Shown: positions 35,011 through 43,606, counted from the stretch's first letter. The stretch is 64,000 nucleotides of DNA from Rubricoccus sp963708165 (GCA_963708165.1 OY970187.1:3100001-3164000); one strand, 5' to 3'. The notes: generated from the letters alone by a model not told the origin. Translations and numbers: made by a program.

Positions 35011-35196
35011 CTATGCGTGGGGGGTGCGGCGGGAGCGGCGCAGCCGAGGCAGCGTATCTGCGATGAGCAGGCCACCGAATGCGAGCAAGCACACACCCAG
35101 GCTCAGCACGAACGCTTCGCTCGGCGTCTCGGGCAACCGCCCGAGAAGGGCGATGACACCGGCGCTGGCGACGAGTCGGAGAGTCCAGAAAGGCAT
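35011..35196 (-). CDS. Small two-helix membrane protein upstream of the sigma gene
   Basis: With the ATG at 35196 the product is 61 residues: hydrophobic segments at about 3-18 and 27-48, then an Arg-rich end (LPRLRRSRRTPHA). Not recognised. Its stop is 6 bp before the sigma-factor ATG, so the two are co-transcribed. A role as a membrane tether or anti-sigma partner is speculative because it lacks a soluble binding domain. A longer form from 35268 would add Cys/Arg-rich residues that look non-coding. Confidence 0.62.
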   Translation of the reverse strand: MPFWTLRLVASAGVIALLGRLPETPSEAFVLSLGVCLLAFGGLLIADTLPRLRRSRRTPHA

Positions 35197-35577
35197 GAGC
35201 GCGGGGGAAGGTTGCAGGTCCCTTCTGCAAGCCTCATGCCCACACGGCCGCGGCCTCTGGCGATCCACCCCGGCCTCTTCAACAAGCGCTCGCCTCGGAG
35301 CGGTAATGCCTCGTTTGCCCTCGTTGAAACTCCAGGCGGTGAGCGGGGGCGCGCTAGGGATGGCTTAATCATCCTTCCGCAGCGGTACAGATCCGTAACG
35401 CATCGGGGTAGAAGCGTGCGTTTCGTTCCGCTTCTGCACTCCGTTAAAGGTCTCCCTCCGCCTGCCGACGCGCGTGCCCATGTCAGCGCCAGAGGCCTCT
35501 CGCGCGACGCCCGCGTTCTGCTCGCCAGAGGCTCTGGTGTGTAGCGGCTGTCTGCCTGTAGCCGTCCGCCGTGTCGC
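35197..35577. other. 380-bp intergenic region
   Basis: Between the small membrane protein start and the kynureninase-like stop. The promoter of the sigma operon should be here. I see several dispersed motif copies (near 35250, 35501 and 35524) but no hairpin with a T-run and no convincing gene. Confidence 0.6.
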
Positions 35578-36891
35578 TCAGGTGACAGGCCCGGCCTCTG
35601 GCGGTGCCTCGTAGCTCAGGTGCGCGCCCGTCTCCAGCGCCTCGGCGATGGCTTCGATGCAGCGGTCGATGTCCTCGCGCGTGTTCCACACGAACGGCGC
35701 GAAGCGCAACACCTCACCGCGGCGGCTGTCGGTGTACACGCCGCGTGTCTTGAGCCACGCACACATCTTGTCGGCCTCGGGCATGGCGAGCACCACCATC
35801 GCGCCGCGCCGCTCGCTCTCGCGAGGGGAGCGGAGGCGCACGCCAGAGGCCTCTGGCGCAGCGGGCGCCGTTCCGTTTTCGCCAGAGGACTCGTGATGTT
35901 CGCCAGAGGCTGTGCCCAGCAGGGCGTCAGCGCGCTGGATGGCGTAGCCGGTCTTGGCGAGCGAGTCGGCGCGGACGGTGTCTAGCCCGGCGCCGAGCAG
36001 CACGCGCAGGCCTTCGATGGCGTGATACATGGACGCCACGGCGGTTGTGCCCGCCAGGAAGCGGCGACGCACCACGGGGTTGAACTCGGGTGCGGCGTTG
36101 AAGCCGAATGGGTCGGCGTCGGCGAACCAGCCCGCGAGGCGGGGGCGAAGGTCCAGGCCGGGCCGGACGTAGAGATAGGAGTTGCCCGACGAGCCCGAGG
36201 CTTCTTTGAGCAGGCCACCGACGTACACATCGGCGCCAAGCGCCTGCACGTCTACATCCACCGATCCCGTCGCGTGGTAGCCGTCGACGCAGAGGAGAGC
36301 GCCTCTGGCGTGCGCGCGGTCGGCGAGCGCGCGGATCTGCGCGTCGGGCAGTTTGGCGCCCGAGGCGAAGCCGATGTGGGAGACGAAGACCCAGGCCGTG
36401 TCTTCCGTTATTGCCTCTAGCATAGCGTCCACGTCCACGTCGCCGCCAGAGGCGGGCGCTTCCTGCATCGTGATCTCGCGCAAGCCCGCCCATTGCCGCA
36501 CGTTGTGACGCACGCTGGGAAACTCCGCTTCGCTGAGCACGACGCCGGTCCGGTTACGAAACGGCTCGTCGCATGAGAGCAGCGCCGCGATCGTCCAGTG
36601 CACGTTGGGCTGCAGAATGCAGGTGCCCGCTTCGGCGCCTAGCATCGGCGCGATCCAGCGGTCGCCCATGTCCCCCGGCAGCGTCCACCAACTCGTCTCG
36701 CGCCCAATGTCCCACCGGTCGGGCACGCTGTTCCACGCGTCGACGCCGCGCTCGGCCCAGTCCTCGCAAAACGCCTGCATGATGCCGGGCGTGCTCTTGG
36801 GCATCAGTCCATGTGTGAACGCGCGCAGTTCGGCGACGCGGCTTCCGTCCGGTGCGATGGGGAGGACGAAAGAGTCGGAGAGGTCGAGCAC
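35578..36891 (-). CDS. Kynureninase-like PLP enzyme (aminotransferase class V)
   Basis: 437 residues. PLP fold type I with a kynureninase-like N-terminus (WNSVPDRWD; CILQPNVHWTIAALLSC), FVSHIGFASGAKLPD, the Asp in LLCVDGYHATGSVDVDVQALGADVYVGG (short stretches) and the likely Schiff-base Lys in GGLLKEASGSSGNSYLYVRPGL. True kynureninases have a Tyr-Lys-Tyr-Leu-Asn-Gly motif that is not kept here, so the substrate may differ. A disordered motif-rich insert (residues about 330-355, SGEHHESSGENGTAPAAPEASG) interrupts the C-terminal domain. It may act with the dioxygenase at 1168-2405. Confidence 0.78.
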   Translation of the reverse strand: MLDLSDSFVLPIAPDGSRVAELRAFTHGLMPKSTPGIMQAFCEDWAERGVDAWNSVPDRWDIGRETSWWTLPGDMGDRWIAPMLGAEAGTCILQPNVHWTIAALLSCDEPFRNRTGVVLSEAEFPSVRHNVRQWAGLREITMQEAPASGGDVDVDAMLEAITEDTAWVFVSHIGFASGAKLPDAQIRALADRAHARGALLCVDGYHATGSVDVDVQALGADVYVGGLLKEASGSSGNSYLYVRPGLDLRPRLAGWFADADPFGFNAAPEFNPVVRRRFLAGTTAVASMYHAIEGLRVLLGAGLDTVRADSLAKTGYAIQRADALLGTASGEHHESSGENGTAPAAPEASGVRLRSPRESERRGAMVVLAMPEADKMCAWLKTRGVYTDSRRGEVLRFAPFVWNTREDIDRCIEAIAEALETGAHLSYEAPPEAGPVT

Positions 36892-36988
36892 GAGCGGGTC
36901 GGGAGAGCGTGATTCCTAAGGTCGCACGCGTCGCGCTTTGTTCCGCCAGAGGCCTCTGGCGCCGGAGGGGATCCCGTTGATGCGAGCG

Positions 36989-37432
36989 TCAGGGCGCAGG
37001 CAGGTTGGACTCACCTCTGATACGCGAGGCACTCCATCCAATCGTGGCGCCTGCAGCGGCGCCGGTCAGCGTGAGGGGAATGGTCGCCAGTGCAGCGACA
37101 GGCGTCGCGCAGAAGTAGTCGCCGAGGCTGCAGCCTCCATTGTCCGCGTCGATCGCGACGGCGGTCATCATGAGCATCACCCCTACGCCCAGGCCAATCG
37201 CGCCGCCACGTTTCGCCCCTCGCCATGCCGCCTGCCCGTGGTCACTCTCCGCCAGAGGCGTGAGCGCCATTGTCGAGGCCTCGGACAGAGCCTCTGGCGG
37301 CAGGTTGGGGGCATCGAGTCGGTAGCCGAGCGACGCCTCGGGCGCGATCACGAGAACCGACGTGCTGACTGTGTCTTGCGCGTTCGCACCCACTACGAAA
37401 AGAAGAAGCACGAAGGAGAGAATGGCTTTCAT
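36989..37432 (-). CDS. Hypothetical envelope protein with Gly-rich membrane segments
   Basis: 147 residues from the ATG at 37432: signal peptide MKAILSFVLLLFVVGANAQ, a short extracytoplasmic stretch, then two hydrophobic Gly-rich segments (about 83-102 and 115-135) that resemble Gly-zipper helices. Not recognised. One motif copy gives APEASLG and another PPEALSE. It lies downstream of rpmA on the same strand beyond a hairpin terminator. Confidence 0.72.
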   Translation of the reverse strand: MKAILSFVLLLFVVGANAQDTVSTSVLVIAPEASLGYRLDAPNLPPEALSEASTMALTPLAESDHGQAAWRGAKRGGAIGLGVGVMLMMTAVAIDADNGGCSLGDYFCATPVAALATIPLTLTGAAAGATIGWSASRIRGESNLPAP

Positions 37433-37487
37433 AACGCGTGTTACGTGAGACGACCACCAAGTATACAGTGGTCGGCTGGGGCGAACG

Positions 37488-37523
37488 CAAACCGCCCCCG
37501 CCGGGCGAACCAGCGGGGGCGGT
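37488..37523 (-). terminator. Hairpin downstream of rpmA, probable terminator
   Basis: A perfect 11-bp inverted repeat (ACCGCCCCCGC at 37491-37501 and GCGGGGGCGGT at 37513-37523). On the minus strand it is followed by only a short TTTGCGTT tract, so termination may be partial. It lies 23 bp after the L27 stop. Confidence 0.7.
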
Positions 37524-37545
37524 ACACGCAACGCTTTCGGTGGCG

Positions 37546-37824
37546 CTAGGCCGCCTCGGCGAGTGCGGCTTCGACCATGTCGATATGGACCGTCTTGCGG
37601 CCGCCACGTCCGGTCTGGAAGCGCACGCGTCCGGTGGACTTCGCGAACAGCGTGTCATCGTTGCCACGGCCGACGTTGACGCCGGGGTGGAACTTGGTGC
37701 CGCGCTGGCGGACGAGGATGGAGCCTGCGTGGACGACGGAGCCGCCAGCGGACTTCACGCCCAGCATTTTCGGGTTGGAGTCGCGGCCGTTCTTCGACGA
37801 GCCGACGCCTTTCTTATGTGCCAT
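37546..37824 (-). CDS. rpmA: 50S ribosomal protein L27
   Basis: 92 residues. L27 reaches the peptidyl-transferase centre with its N-terminus. MAHKKGVGSSKNGRDSNPK is followed by GNVLVRQRGTKFHPG-type sequence (GSILVRQRGTKFHPGVNVG) and VRFQTGRGGRKTVHI. The N-terminus starts directly at the functional AHKKG, with no cleavable leader. Downstream of rplU, canonical order. No dispersed motif inside. Confidence 0.97.
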   Translation of the reverse strand: MAHKKGVGSSKNGRDSNPKMLGVKSAGGSVVHAGSILVRQRGTKFHPGVNVGRGNDDTLFAKSTGRVRFQTGRGGRKTVHIDMVEAALAEAA

Positions 37825-37905
37825 AACAGTTGGGGGCGCACGCCAGAGGTTTCTGGCGCCAGAGGCTTCTGGCGCCGGACGCAGGGTCCGGCAGGGCGCG
37901 TCGGT

Positions 37906-38220
37906 CTAGTTGGTGGAGAGGGAGCCGATCTGAATCTGCGTGTAGGGCTGACGGTGGCCGTTCTTGACCTTGTAGCCCTTGCGGCGCTTCTTCTTGAAGA
38001 CGATGATCTTGTCGCCCTTGACGTGGGCCAGGATCGTGGCGGTTACCGAGGCGCCGTCCACAGTGGGCGCGCCGACGGAGACGCCAGCGTCGCCAGAGGT
38101 GAGGAGAACGCGGTCGAAGGTGACCTCGCTGTCCACGTCGCCCTTGAGGCGGGGGACGTAGAGCTTGGCGTCCTCTTCGACGCGGAACTGCTTTCCGGCG
38201 ATTTCGACGATTGCGTACAT
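37906..38220 (-). CDS. rplU: 50S ribosomal protein L21
   Basis: 104 residues. L21 binds 23S rRNA near L20. MYAIVEIAGKQFRVEEDAKL and the basic end KIIVFKKKRRKGYKVKNGHRQPYTQIQI are the family hallmarks. The ATG at 38220 is preceded by about 200 bp containing motif copies and presumably the operon promoter. rplU-rpmA order is standard. Confidence 0.97.
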   Translation of the reverse strand: MYAIVEIAGKQFRVEEDAKLYVPRLKGDVDSEVTFDRVLLTSGDAGVSVGAPTVDGASVTATILAHVKGDKIIVFKKKRRKGYKVKNGHRQPYTQIQIGSLSTN

Positions 38221-38419
38221 GCGGGTGCGGTCTTGGGACCCTCGGCGACAGCGCCCGGCCTCGTGCCGGTGCCCGCCGAGGGGCGCGGAAGTGGTCTGGA
38301 AGCTAGTGACCGCCGCCAGAGGCTCGCCATCGCGCGGGCTTCAAAAAGGAAGCGAGCCTCTGGCGTGCTGAAGCCTCTGGCGCCAGAGGCTGGAACCAAC
38401 GTGATCTGCTGACCGCTGA

Positions 38420-39325
38420 CTACGCCGCTCCGTTGGTGCTCGCGATCTCCGCCAGAGGCTCGGGTGCGGGCATACCGGTGCCGTCCATGAGCAGGCCAAA
38501 GAGGTTCGAGAGCGTCGCGCGCATCTCGCCGCGGGGGCGGATGATGTCGACGAATCCCTTGTCGAGGAGAAACTCGGCGCGCTGGAAGCCGCGCGGCAGA
38601 TCGCGGCCGATGGTCTCGCGGATCACGCGCGGGCCGGCAAAGCCGATGAGCGCGCCGGGCTCGGCGATCTGCACGTCGCCCAGCATGGCGAAGGACGCCG
38701 TGACGCCGCCCGTCGTGGGGTTGGTGAGAACCGAGATGTAGGGCAGGCCGCGCTCGCCGAGCACCGCAAGGTTGGCGCTCGTCTTGGCCATCTGCATCAG
38801 CGAGAGCGCGCCTTCCATCATGCGCGCGCCGCCAGACTGGCTGATAATGACGCAGGCGCGCTCCTCCTCGGTCGCGCGGCGGATCGCGCGGGTCAGGATC
38901 TCGCCCACGACCGATCCCATCGAGCCGCCGATAAAGCTGAAGTCCATCGCCGCGATGGAAGCTCGGTGCCCGCCGACGGTGCCCGTGCCGGAAACAGCGG
39001 CGTCGTTGAGGCCCGTTTTGCGCTCGGCCGCGACGATTCGTTGCGGATACGGCTTGCGGTCCTCGAAGTCGAGCGGGTCGCCCGAGTGCAGGTTGTCGTC
39101 GTGGCGCGTGAACTGGCCGTCGTCGAAGAGCAGCCGGAGGTAGTCCAGGCCGGGCATCGGGTAGTGATGCTGGCACGAGGGGCACACGCGAGCGTTCTGC
39201 TCCAGGTCTCGCTGGCTCGTGATGGTGCTGCACTCGGGGCACTTTTGCCAGTAGCCCTCGGGAGCTTCGTTGCGCTCGCGCGCCTCGGTTTTGATGCCAG
39301 CGGACTGTCGCTTAAACCAGGACAT
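38420..39325 (-). CDS. accD: Acetyl-CoA carboxylase carboxyltransferase subunit beta
   Basis: 301 residues. AccD with AccA transfers CO2 from biotin to acetyl-CoA for fatty acid synthesis. An N-terminal zinc ribbon has Cys29, Cys32, Cys48 and Cys51 (KCPECST... VCPSCQHH), and the crotonase-fold core shows GTVGGHRASIAAMDFSFIGGSMGSVVGE, IISQSGGARMMEGALSL and LTNPTTGGVTASFAMLGD. Full length. The C-terminus carries a motif-derived PEPLAEIAS. Confidence 0.96.
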   Translation of the reverse strand: MSWFKRQSAGIKTEARERNEAPEGYWQKCPECSTITSQRDLEQNARVCPSCQHHYPMPGLDYLRLLFDDGQFTRHDDNLHSGDPLDFEDRKPYPQRIVAAERKTGLNDAAVSGTGTVGGHRASIAAMDFSFIGGSMGSVVGEILTRAIRRATEEERACVIISQSGGARMMEGALSLMQMAKTSANLAVLGERGLPYISVLTNPTTGGVTASFAMLGDVQIAEPGALIGFAGPRVIRETIGRDLPRGFQRAEFLLDKGFVDIIRPRGEMRATLSNLFGLLMDGTGMPAPEPLAEIASTNGAA

Positions 39326-39387
39326 GCCTCGGTCGGAAGGGGGGAGAAAGGTAGGGACGCCGGAAGGTGCTCGCGCCAGAGGCCACC

Positions 39388-40074
39388 TTAGCCTCTGGCG
39401 ACTCCGTCGCCGGAGACGAACGGCTTGAGGTAGGCGGGCTCATAGGCTGCTACGTCCTCGGCGTAGCCCGCCTCCAGCCTTTGGCGCCCGAGCCGGGCGA
39501 CTTCCAGGCCAGAAGCCGCGCCGTCGAGTGTCCACGCCAGTTTGCCGAAGAAGGGAAGCACCGCACCAGAGGCCGGGCCGATCACGCCGATGCCTTTAGA
39601 GGGCGGCACCCAGGCACCGAAGGCCTCTGGCGTCAGCGCGAGGGGAGTAGGTGGACGCAACTCTTCGAGCGTCCCGGCTTTCATGCGATAGGCTGCCACA
39701 TACACCTCACCGCGGCGCGAGGGCAATGCGCACACGACGGTTGCGGCACCGCCGGCCTGGCTTTGCACGCCAGAGGCCATCGCTCGGAGCGTCGGGACCG
39801 CGAGCAGCGCCGCACCCGTCGCCATACACAGCCCTTTGGCCGTGCTCACGCCGATACGCAGGCCTGTGTACGATCCCGGACCGGCCGAGACCGCGATGCC
39901 AGCTAGCGCCTCTGGCGCCACGCCAGAGGCATCAAGCGCAGACTGAATAAGCGACGCCAGGCGCGTGCCGTGCTGGCGCGGCCGGAGCAGCGAGAACGAC
40001 GCGAGGTCGCGCTCGCCCTCCACCACGCCGACCGAGCAGACCTCGGTCGCGGTCTCGATGCCGAGGACGAGCAT
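39388..40074 (-). CDS. tsaB: tRNA threonylcarbamoyladenosine biosynthesis protein TsaB
   Basis: A 228-residue ASKHA-fold partner of TsaD in making t6A37 of ANN-decoding tRNAs. It starts MLVLGIETATEVCSVGV and shows the TsaB signature GIAVSAGPGSYTGLRIGVSTAKGL. The second half is variable and carries several motif copies. Its ATG (40072-40074) touches the stop of the GT5 gene (40075-40077) with no spacer. Confidence 0.94.
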   Translation of the reverse strand: MLVLGIETATEVCSVGVVEGERDLASFSLLRPRQHGTRLASLIQSALDASGVAPEALAGIAVSAGPGSYTGLRIGVSTAKGLCMATGAALLAVPTLRAMASGVQSQAGGAATVVCALPSRRGEVYVAAYRMKAGTLEELRPPTPLALTPEAFGAWVPPSKGIGVIGPASGAVLPFFGKLAWTLDGAASGLEVARLGRQRLEAGYAEDVAAYEPAYLKPFVSGDGVARG

Positions 40075-40857
40075 CTACGCCTCCTCCTTCGGCGCGTCGG
40101 CCTCTGGCGCGATGTCGAGATAGAGCGCGTAGGTCGCCTCGGCCATGTCGATGGGCTCGCCCTGAAGGACGGGTCCGGCCGGGCCGTCTCCGGCCTCGTC
40201 GCCAGAGGCGTAGGCCACGCGGTCGGCAGTCGTCAGGCCGATCTCGCGGAGGCTTTTGCCCGCCCACTCGTCCGGCAGGCCCAGCGAAGTCGCCTCGTCT
40301 GCGTTTAGCATCGCCTCGAAGCCCTCGGTGAGGTCGGGCGTAAACACGGAGCCGGTCTTGGCGAAGAGCGGGTCGTCCCCGAACTCCGTCTTGAGGACGT
40401 GCGGCGTGAAGGCCGCGATCCAGCCGCTGGCGTGGACCACGTCGGGGCCCCAGCCCAGCTTCTGCGCCGTCAGCAGCGCTGCGCGAGCGAAGTACAGGGC
40501 GCGGCCAGGGTTGTCCTCGAACATTTCCTCGGTCTTGCGGTCCTTGTAGATGCCCTTGCGCTTGTAGTACGCCACCGAGTCCATGAAGTAGACCTGGAGC
40601 CGGATGCCCGGAATGGAGGCGACCTTGACCTGCAGCGTGTCTGTGTCCTCACCGACCGGCACCTTGGTGCCAGAAAGCCGGATCACCTCGTGGAGACGGT
40701 TGCGACGTTCGCTCACGATGCCGTAGCGGGGCATCATAATCCGAGGCTCGATGCCTCTCTCTTCCTGTAGCGTGTCGGGGAGAACACGGAGGAGACCAGC
40801 GGTTTCGGTGGTCTCGGAGAACGGGGCGACTTCGCCCGCGACATATAAGACGCGCAT
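40075..40857 (-). CDS. Glycogen/starch synthase N-terminal (GT5) domain protein
   Basis: 260 residues. MRVLYVAGEVAPFSETTETAGLLRVLPDTL resembles the GT5 opening (KVLFVASEVxPFxKxGGLAD), but the Lys-x-Gly-Gly motif that binds ADP-glucose is replaced by ETTETAG. The rest (MPRYGIVSERRNRLHEVIRL, LGWGPDVVHASGWIAAFTPHVLK) follows the N-terminal Rossmann domain only, and the C-terminal GT1 domain is missing. Bacteroidota commonly encode such short homologues. Catalysis as a true glycogen synthase is doubtful. It is the first gene of the pair with tsaB. Confidence 0.8.
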   Translation of the reverse strand: MRVLYVAGEVAPFSETTETAGLLRVLPDTLQEERGIEPRIMMPRYGIVSERRNRLHEVIRLSGTKVPVGEDTDTLQVKVASIPGIRLQVYFMDSVAYYKRKGIYKDRKTEEMFEDNPGRALYFARAALLTAQKLGWGPDVVHASGWIAAFTPHVLKTEFGDDPLFAKTGSVFTPDLTEGFEAMLNADEATSLGLPDEWAGKSLREIGLTTADRVAYASGDEAGDGPAGPVLQGEPIDMAEATYALYLDIAPEADAPKEEA

Positions 40858-40984
40858 AGAGTCCGCTAGGGGCGGCAACCTGGGTGAAAAACCTTCCCCA
40901 AAGATACGCCGAATCACGCGTGACTGCCAGAAGCCGATGCGGCACAGGCGTATCATGGATTCCCGCTCATCGCCACCGCGCACC

Positions 40985-41269
40985 ATGACCAAGGCCCAGA
41001 TTGTGGACCGGATCGCTGCTGCGACCGGTCTGACGAAGCTCGAAACCGAGGCCGTCGTGGACGGCTTTATGCACACCGTGATCGGAGCTGTAGTGGATGG
41101 GGAAGGGGTTGAGCTTCGGGGGTTTGGCTCGTTTAAAGCGCAGCATCGTGCCGCTCGTACAGCGCGCAACCCCAGGACCAATGAGCCCGTGCCTGTGGCC
41201 GCGCGCACGCTCCCCACGTTCAAGCCCGCCGCCGAGTTCAAGCGTCTCGTCGAAGAGGCCAACGCCTAG
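40985..41269 (+). CDS. HU/IHF-family DNA-binding protein
   Basis: 94 residues. MTKAQIVDRIAAATGLTKLETEAVVDGFM is the HU alpha-helical body, and VELRGFGSFKAQHRAARTARNPRTNEPVPVAARTLPTFKPA (read as adjoining motifs) has the FGSF turn and the Arg/Pro beta-arm that bends DNA. No dispersed motif in the gene. Divergent from the GT5 gene across 127 bp that should contain both promoters. Followed by the zinc-ribbon gene after 9 bp. Confidence 0.94.
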   Translation: MTKAQIVDRIAAATGLTKLETEAVVDGFMHTVIGAVVDGEGVELRGFGSFKAQHRAARTARNPRTNEPVPVAARTLPTFKPAAEFKRLVEEANA

Positions 41270-41278
41270 CGCGACTCC

Positions 41279-42259
41279 ATGTCTGACCCGACCTCGTGCC
41301 GCTCCTGCGGCGCCTCTCTCGCGCCTGGCGCCGACCGCTGCGCACTCTGCGGCACACCCGTCGGCGCCGTCGATCCTCTGGCGCCAGAGGCTATCGGCAC
41401 GGAGACCGCAGGCGCCACCGCTCCGGTTGCCTCTGGCGCCGTGCTCGTGTGCGCCACGTGCGCGCATCCCAATCCGCCCGGCGCTCTGTTCTGCAATCAG
41501 TGCGCGTCGCCTCTGGCGGAGGCGCTAACCGCTCGCGAGGCTGTGCTCCCCGCGGCGTCGCCAGAGGCCGCGACGGGTGAGCGTCCGCCCTCGGACGTGG
41601 GCAAGCGCGCGGCCACGTTTATCGGCGTGGCGATCGCGGCTGTGGTGGGGCTGTACGCGCTGACGGCGTTCTTCGGAGGCAGGGGCGTGGAGTTGGAGCC
41701 CGAGCCCAACACGGAGCAAGTGCCTGCCGGCGTCGAGGGCGTAGCGGATGCCACGATGAACCCGCTGCCGACCGGCCCGGTGCCGCCGCTTCCCACCGCC
41801 GCGTTGCAGCAGCAGGCCGCCGCGCAAGAGGCGCAGGGCACCGCCGATGGCTTCTATGAGGCCGCGCGGTATTACCTCACCGCTGCGTTCCAGTCGCAAC
41901 AGGAGACGCCAGAGGCCAGCCGCCTGTGGGCCAGCCGCGCAGTCGCGCTCTTGGAGCAGAGCCTGGAGCAGGAGGACGCGCCGGACGTGCGGATCGCGCT
42001 CGCAGAAGCGCTCGTCTTCGAAGGCGTGAACCCGATGCGGCCGATCCAAGAGGCGCAGGCGGTGCTTGCGACGGATGAGGGCCACCCTGGCGCCAACCTG
42101 TTTATCGGGCAGCGGCGGCTCATGATCGGGCGGACGGACCAGGCGCGCGAGGCGTTCGAGACCGTGATCGCCAACACGCAGCCCGGCGACGAGGCGCGCA
42201 GAAGCGCTGAGTCGGCGCTCGAACTCATCGAGGGCGGCGCCATCCCCGGTGTGAACTAA
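41279..42259 (+). CDS. Zinc-ribbon, single-span membrane protein with TPR-like repeats
   Basis: 326 residues. Two zinc ribbons (Cys7, Cys10, Cys21, Cys24; and CATC...CNQC near residues 58-76) face the cytosol, then one membrane helix (about 111-130), then a helical C-terminal region with TPR-like units (ASRAVALLEQSLEQEDAPDVRIALAEALVFEG; GRTDQAREAFETVIANTQPG). Unknown role; such proteins often act as membrane-bound scaffolds. Motif copies fill the linkers (PLAPEAIG, PVASGAV, ASPEAATG). Probably co-transcribed with the HU gene. Confidence 0.8.
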   Translation: MSDPTSCRSCGASLAPGADRCALCGTPVGAVDPLAPEAIGTETAGATAPVASGAVLVCATCAHPNPPGALFCNQCASPLAEALTAREAVLPAASPEAATGERPPSDVGKRAATFIGVAIAAVVGLYALTAFFGGRGVELEPEPNTEQVPAGVEGVADATMNPLPTGPVPPLPTAALQQQAAAQEAQGTADGFYEAARYYLTAAFQSQQETPEASRLWASRAVALLEQSLEQEDAPDVRIALAEALVFEGVNPMRPIQEAQAVLATDEGHPGANLFIGQRRLMIGRTDQAREAFETVIANTQPGDEARRSAESALELIEGGAIPGVN

Positions 42260-42575
42260 CGCGCGGCCTCTGGCGGCGTCCATGCAGCGTGCGCGCCAGA
42301 GGCGACACCGCCAGAGGCGACACGCCAGAGGATGGGGCCTCTGGGCACGCTCGGCGCGACGGTCGGCGTCGCAGGCGCCATGCAGACGCGGCCTTTGGCG
42401 GTGTTCGCGCAACCCGACAGCACGGGAGGGGGGCGCCCGGCGCTGATTCTCGCAGGTGTGCCGCTCGCACACCGGCGGCAGTTTTCCGGACGCATACATG
42501 GTCCTCCCAAGGCGGCTTCGCCGTACGTAAGGGAGAGGCGGCTCGTGTAGCTTGCATGGTCCCCCTCCCGCACCC
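42260..42575. other. 316-bp intergenic region with clustered motif copies
   Basis: Holds at least five copies or near-copies of the dispersed motif within its first 80 bases (three spaced about 13 bases apart near 42295-42330). The short open frames are Arg/Pro-rich and overlap on both strands, so I do not call a gene. Confidence 0.6.
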
Positions 42576-43235
42576 ATGGCCGACTCTCTATTTACCTCCG
42601 CCGAACACCAGCGCATCGCCGACGCGGTCTCCGAGGCCGAGCGGCAGACCGCAGGCGAGATCGTGCCGTACGTCGTTGCGCGCTCCGGCCACTACGACGT
42701 GGCGACGTGGAAGTCGGCCTCTGGCGGCGCGCTGCTCGCGGCTCTGGTTGCACTCGCGTTCGCGTACTTCTACGACGGCTGGGGGATGGGGTGGCTCTAC
42801 ACCGGCTGGGCCATGGTGATCGTGATGACCCTCGGCGGCACGGTCGGCGCACTGCTCGCCCTCATCGATCCGGTCCGCCGCTGGATGGCCGGGTCCGAGC
42901 GCATGGCGCAGCAGGTGCATCGCCGCGCGTCGATGGCGTTTTTGGACGAGGAGGTGTTCGACACACGCGACCGAACCGGCATTTTGCTCTTCGTCTCGCG
43001 GTTCGAGCACCGCATCGAGGTGCTGGGCGACGAGGGCATCAACGCGAAGGTCGAAGCCGAAGAATGGGTCGAGGTGGTCGCCTTGATCCGCGACGGCATC
43101 CGCAGCGGGGACCTCGCGGGAGGAATGGTCGCGGGCATCGCGAAGTGCGGCGAGCTTCTCCACCGGCGCGGCGTCGAGATCCGCGAGAACGACACGGACG
43201 AACTGCCCGACGGCGTGCGCGTGCGCAACGAATGA
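42576..43235 (+). CDS. TPM-domain membrane protein
   Basis: 219 residues. FTSAEHQRIADAVSEAERQTAGEIVPYVV begins a TPM (YgcG/Psb32-type) fold. Unusually, two membrane helices (about residues 50-70 and 76-98, containing LYTGWAMVIVMTLGG) split the start of the fold from its rest (FLDEEVFDTRDRTGILLFVSRFEHRIEVLGDEGI and GMVAGIAKCGELL). This is the usual layout of the short TPM protein next to LemA/YgcG genes. The stop overlaps the ATG of the next, damaged gene. Confidence 0.84.
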   Translation: MADSLFTSAEHQRIADAVSEAERQTAGEIVPYVVARSGHYDVATWKSASGGALLAALVALAFAYFYDGWGMGWLYTGWAMVIVMTLGGTVGALLALIDPVRRWMAGSERMAQQVHRRASMAFLDEEVFDTRDRTGILLFVSRFEHRIEVLGDEGINAKVEAEEWVEVVALIRDGIRSGDLAGGMVAGIAKCGELLHRRGVEIRENDTDELPDGVRVRNE

Positions 43236-43553
43236 GGCTTCTGGCGCTTCTGCTTTTTCTCGCGTGCGCCTCTGGCGCCAGAGGCCGATCTGGGACCGCT
43301 GGCGGCGCATCACGGTGGCGCAGGCGCGCCGGGAGAACCGGCTGCGGAAGCACGCGACCGACTCCAAGAGGCGCGTCGCCATCACGACATGGAAGCGCTC
43401 GTACGTGTTCGACGGCGCTGCGGCGGCCCGGCGCGCGCCGAGTTCTAGCTACAGTGGCTCCTTTGGCGGGAGCTTCTCGGGCGTCTACTCCGGCGGCGGC
43501 TTTAGGGCGGCGGCGGCTCGTCGGGCGGCGGCGGTGCCTCTGGCGGATGGTGA
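43232..43553 (+). pseudogene. Remnant of a Gly-rich-tailed (YgcG-like) protein
   Basis: Pieces in three places suggest one broken gene. An ATG at 43232 (overlapping the TPM stop) encodes a signal-like MRLLALLLFLACASGAR. After the motif palindrome at about 43269-43286 the better-looking frame is another one (DRWRRITVAQARRENRLRK up to SGSFGGSFSGVYSGGGF at 43503). A further 2-base shift then opens the tail GGGGSSGGGGASGGW ending TGA at 43553. A Gly-rich tail ending in Trp is typical of YgcG-type TPM proteins, but no TPM domain remains. Decayed gene or assembly indels. Confidence 0.45.
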
Positions 43554-43606
43554 GACCGCCGAGCCTCTGGCGCCAGAGGCCCGGTAGTGCGCAAGGCGCC
43601 GGGGCC

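Noticed and set aside
42332..42550. 72-residue plus-strand frame in the gap before the TPM gene
   Set aside because: Composed largely of motif-derived and Arg/Pro-rich sequence, overlaps equally long minus-strand frames and shows no recognisable domain.
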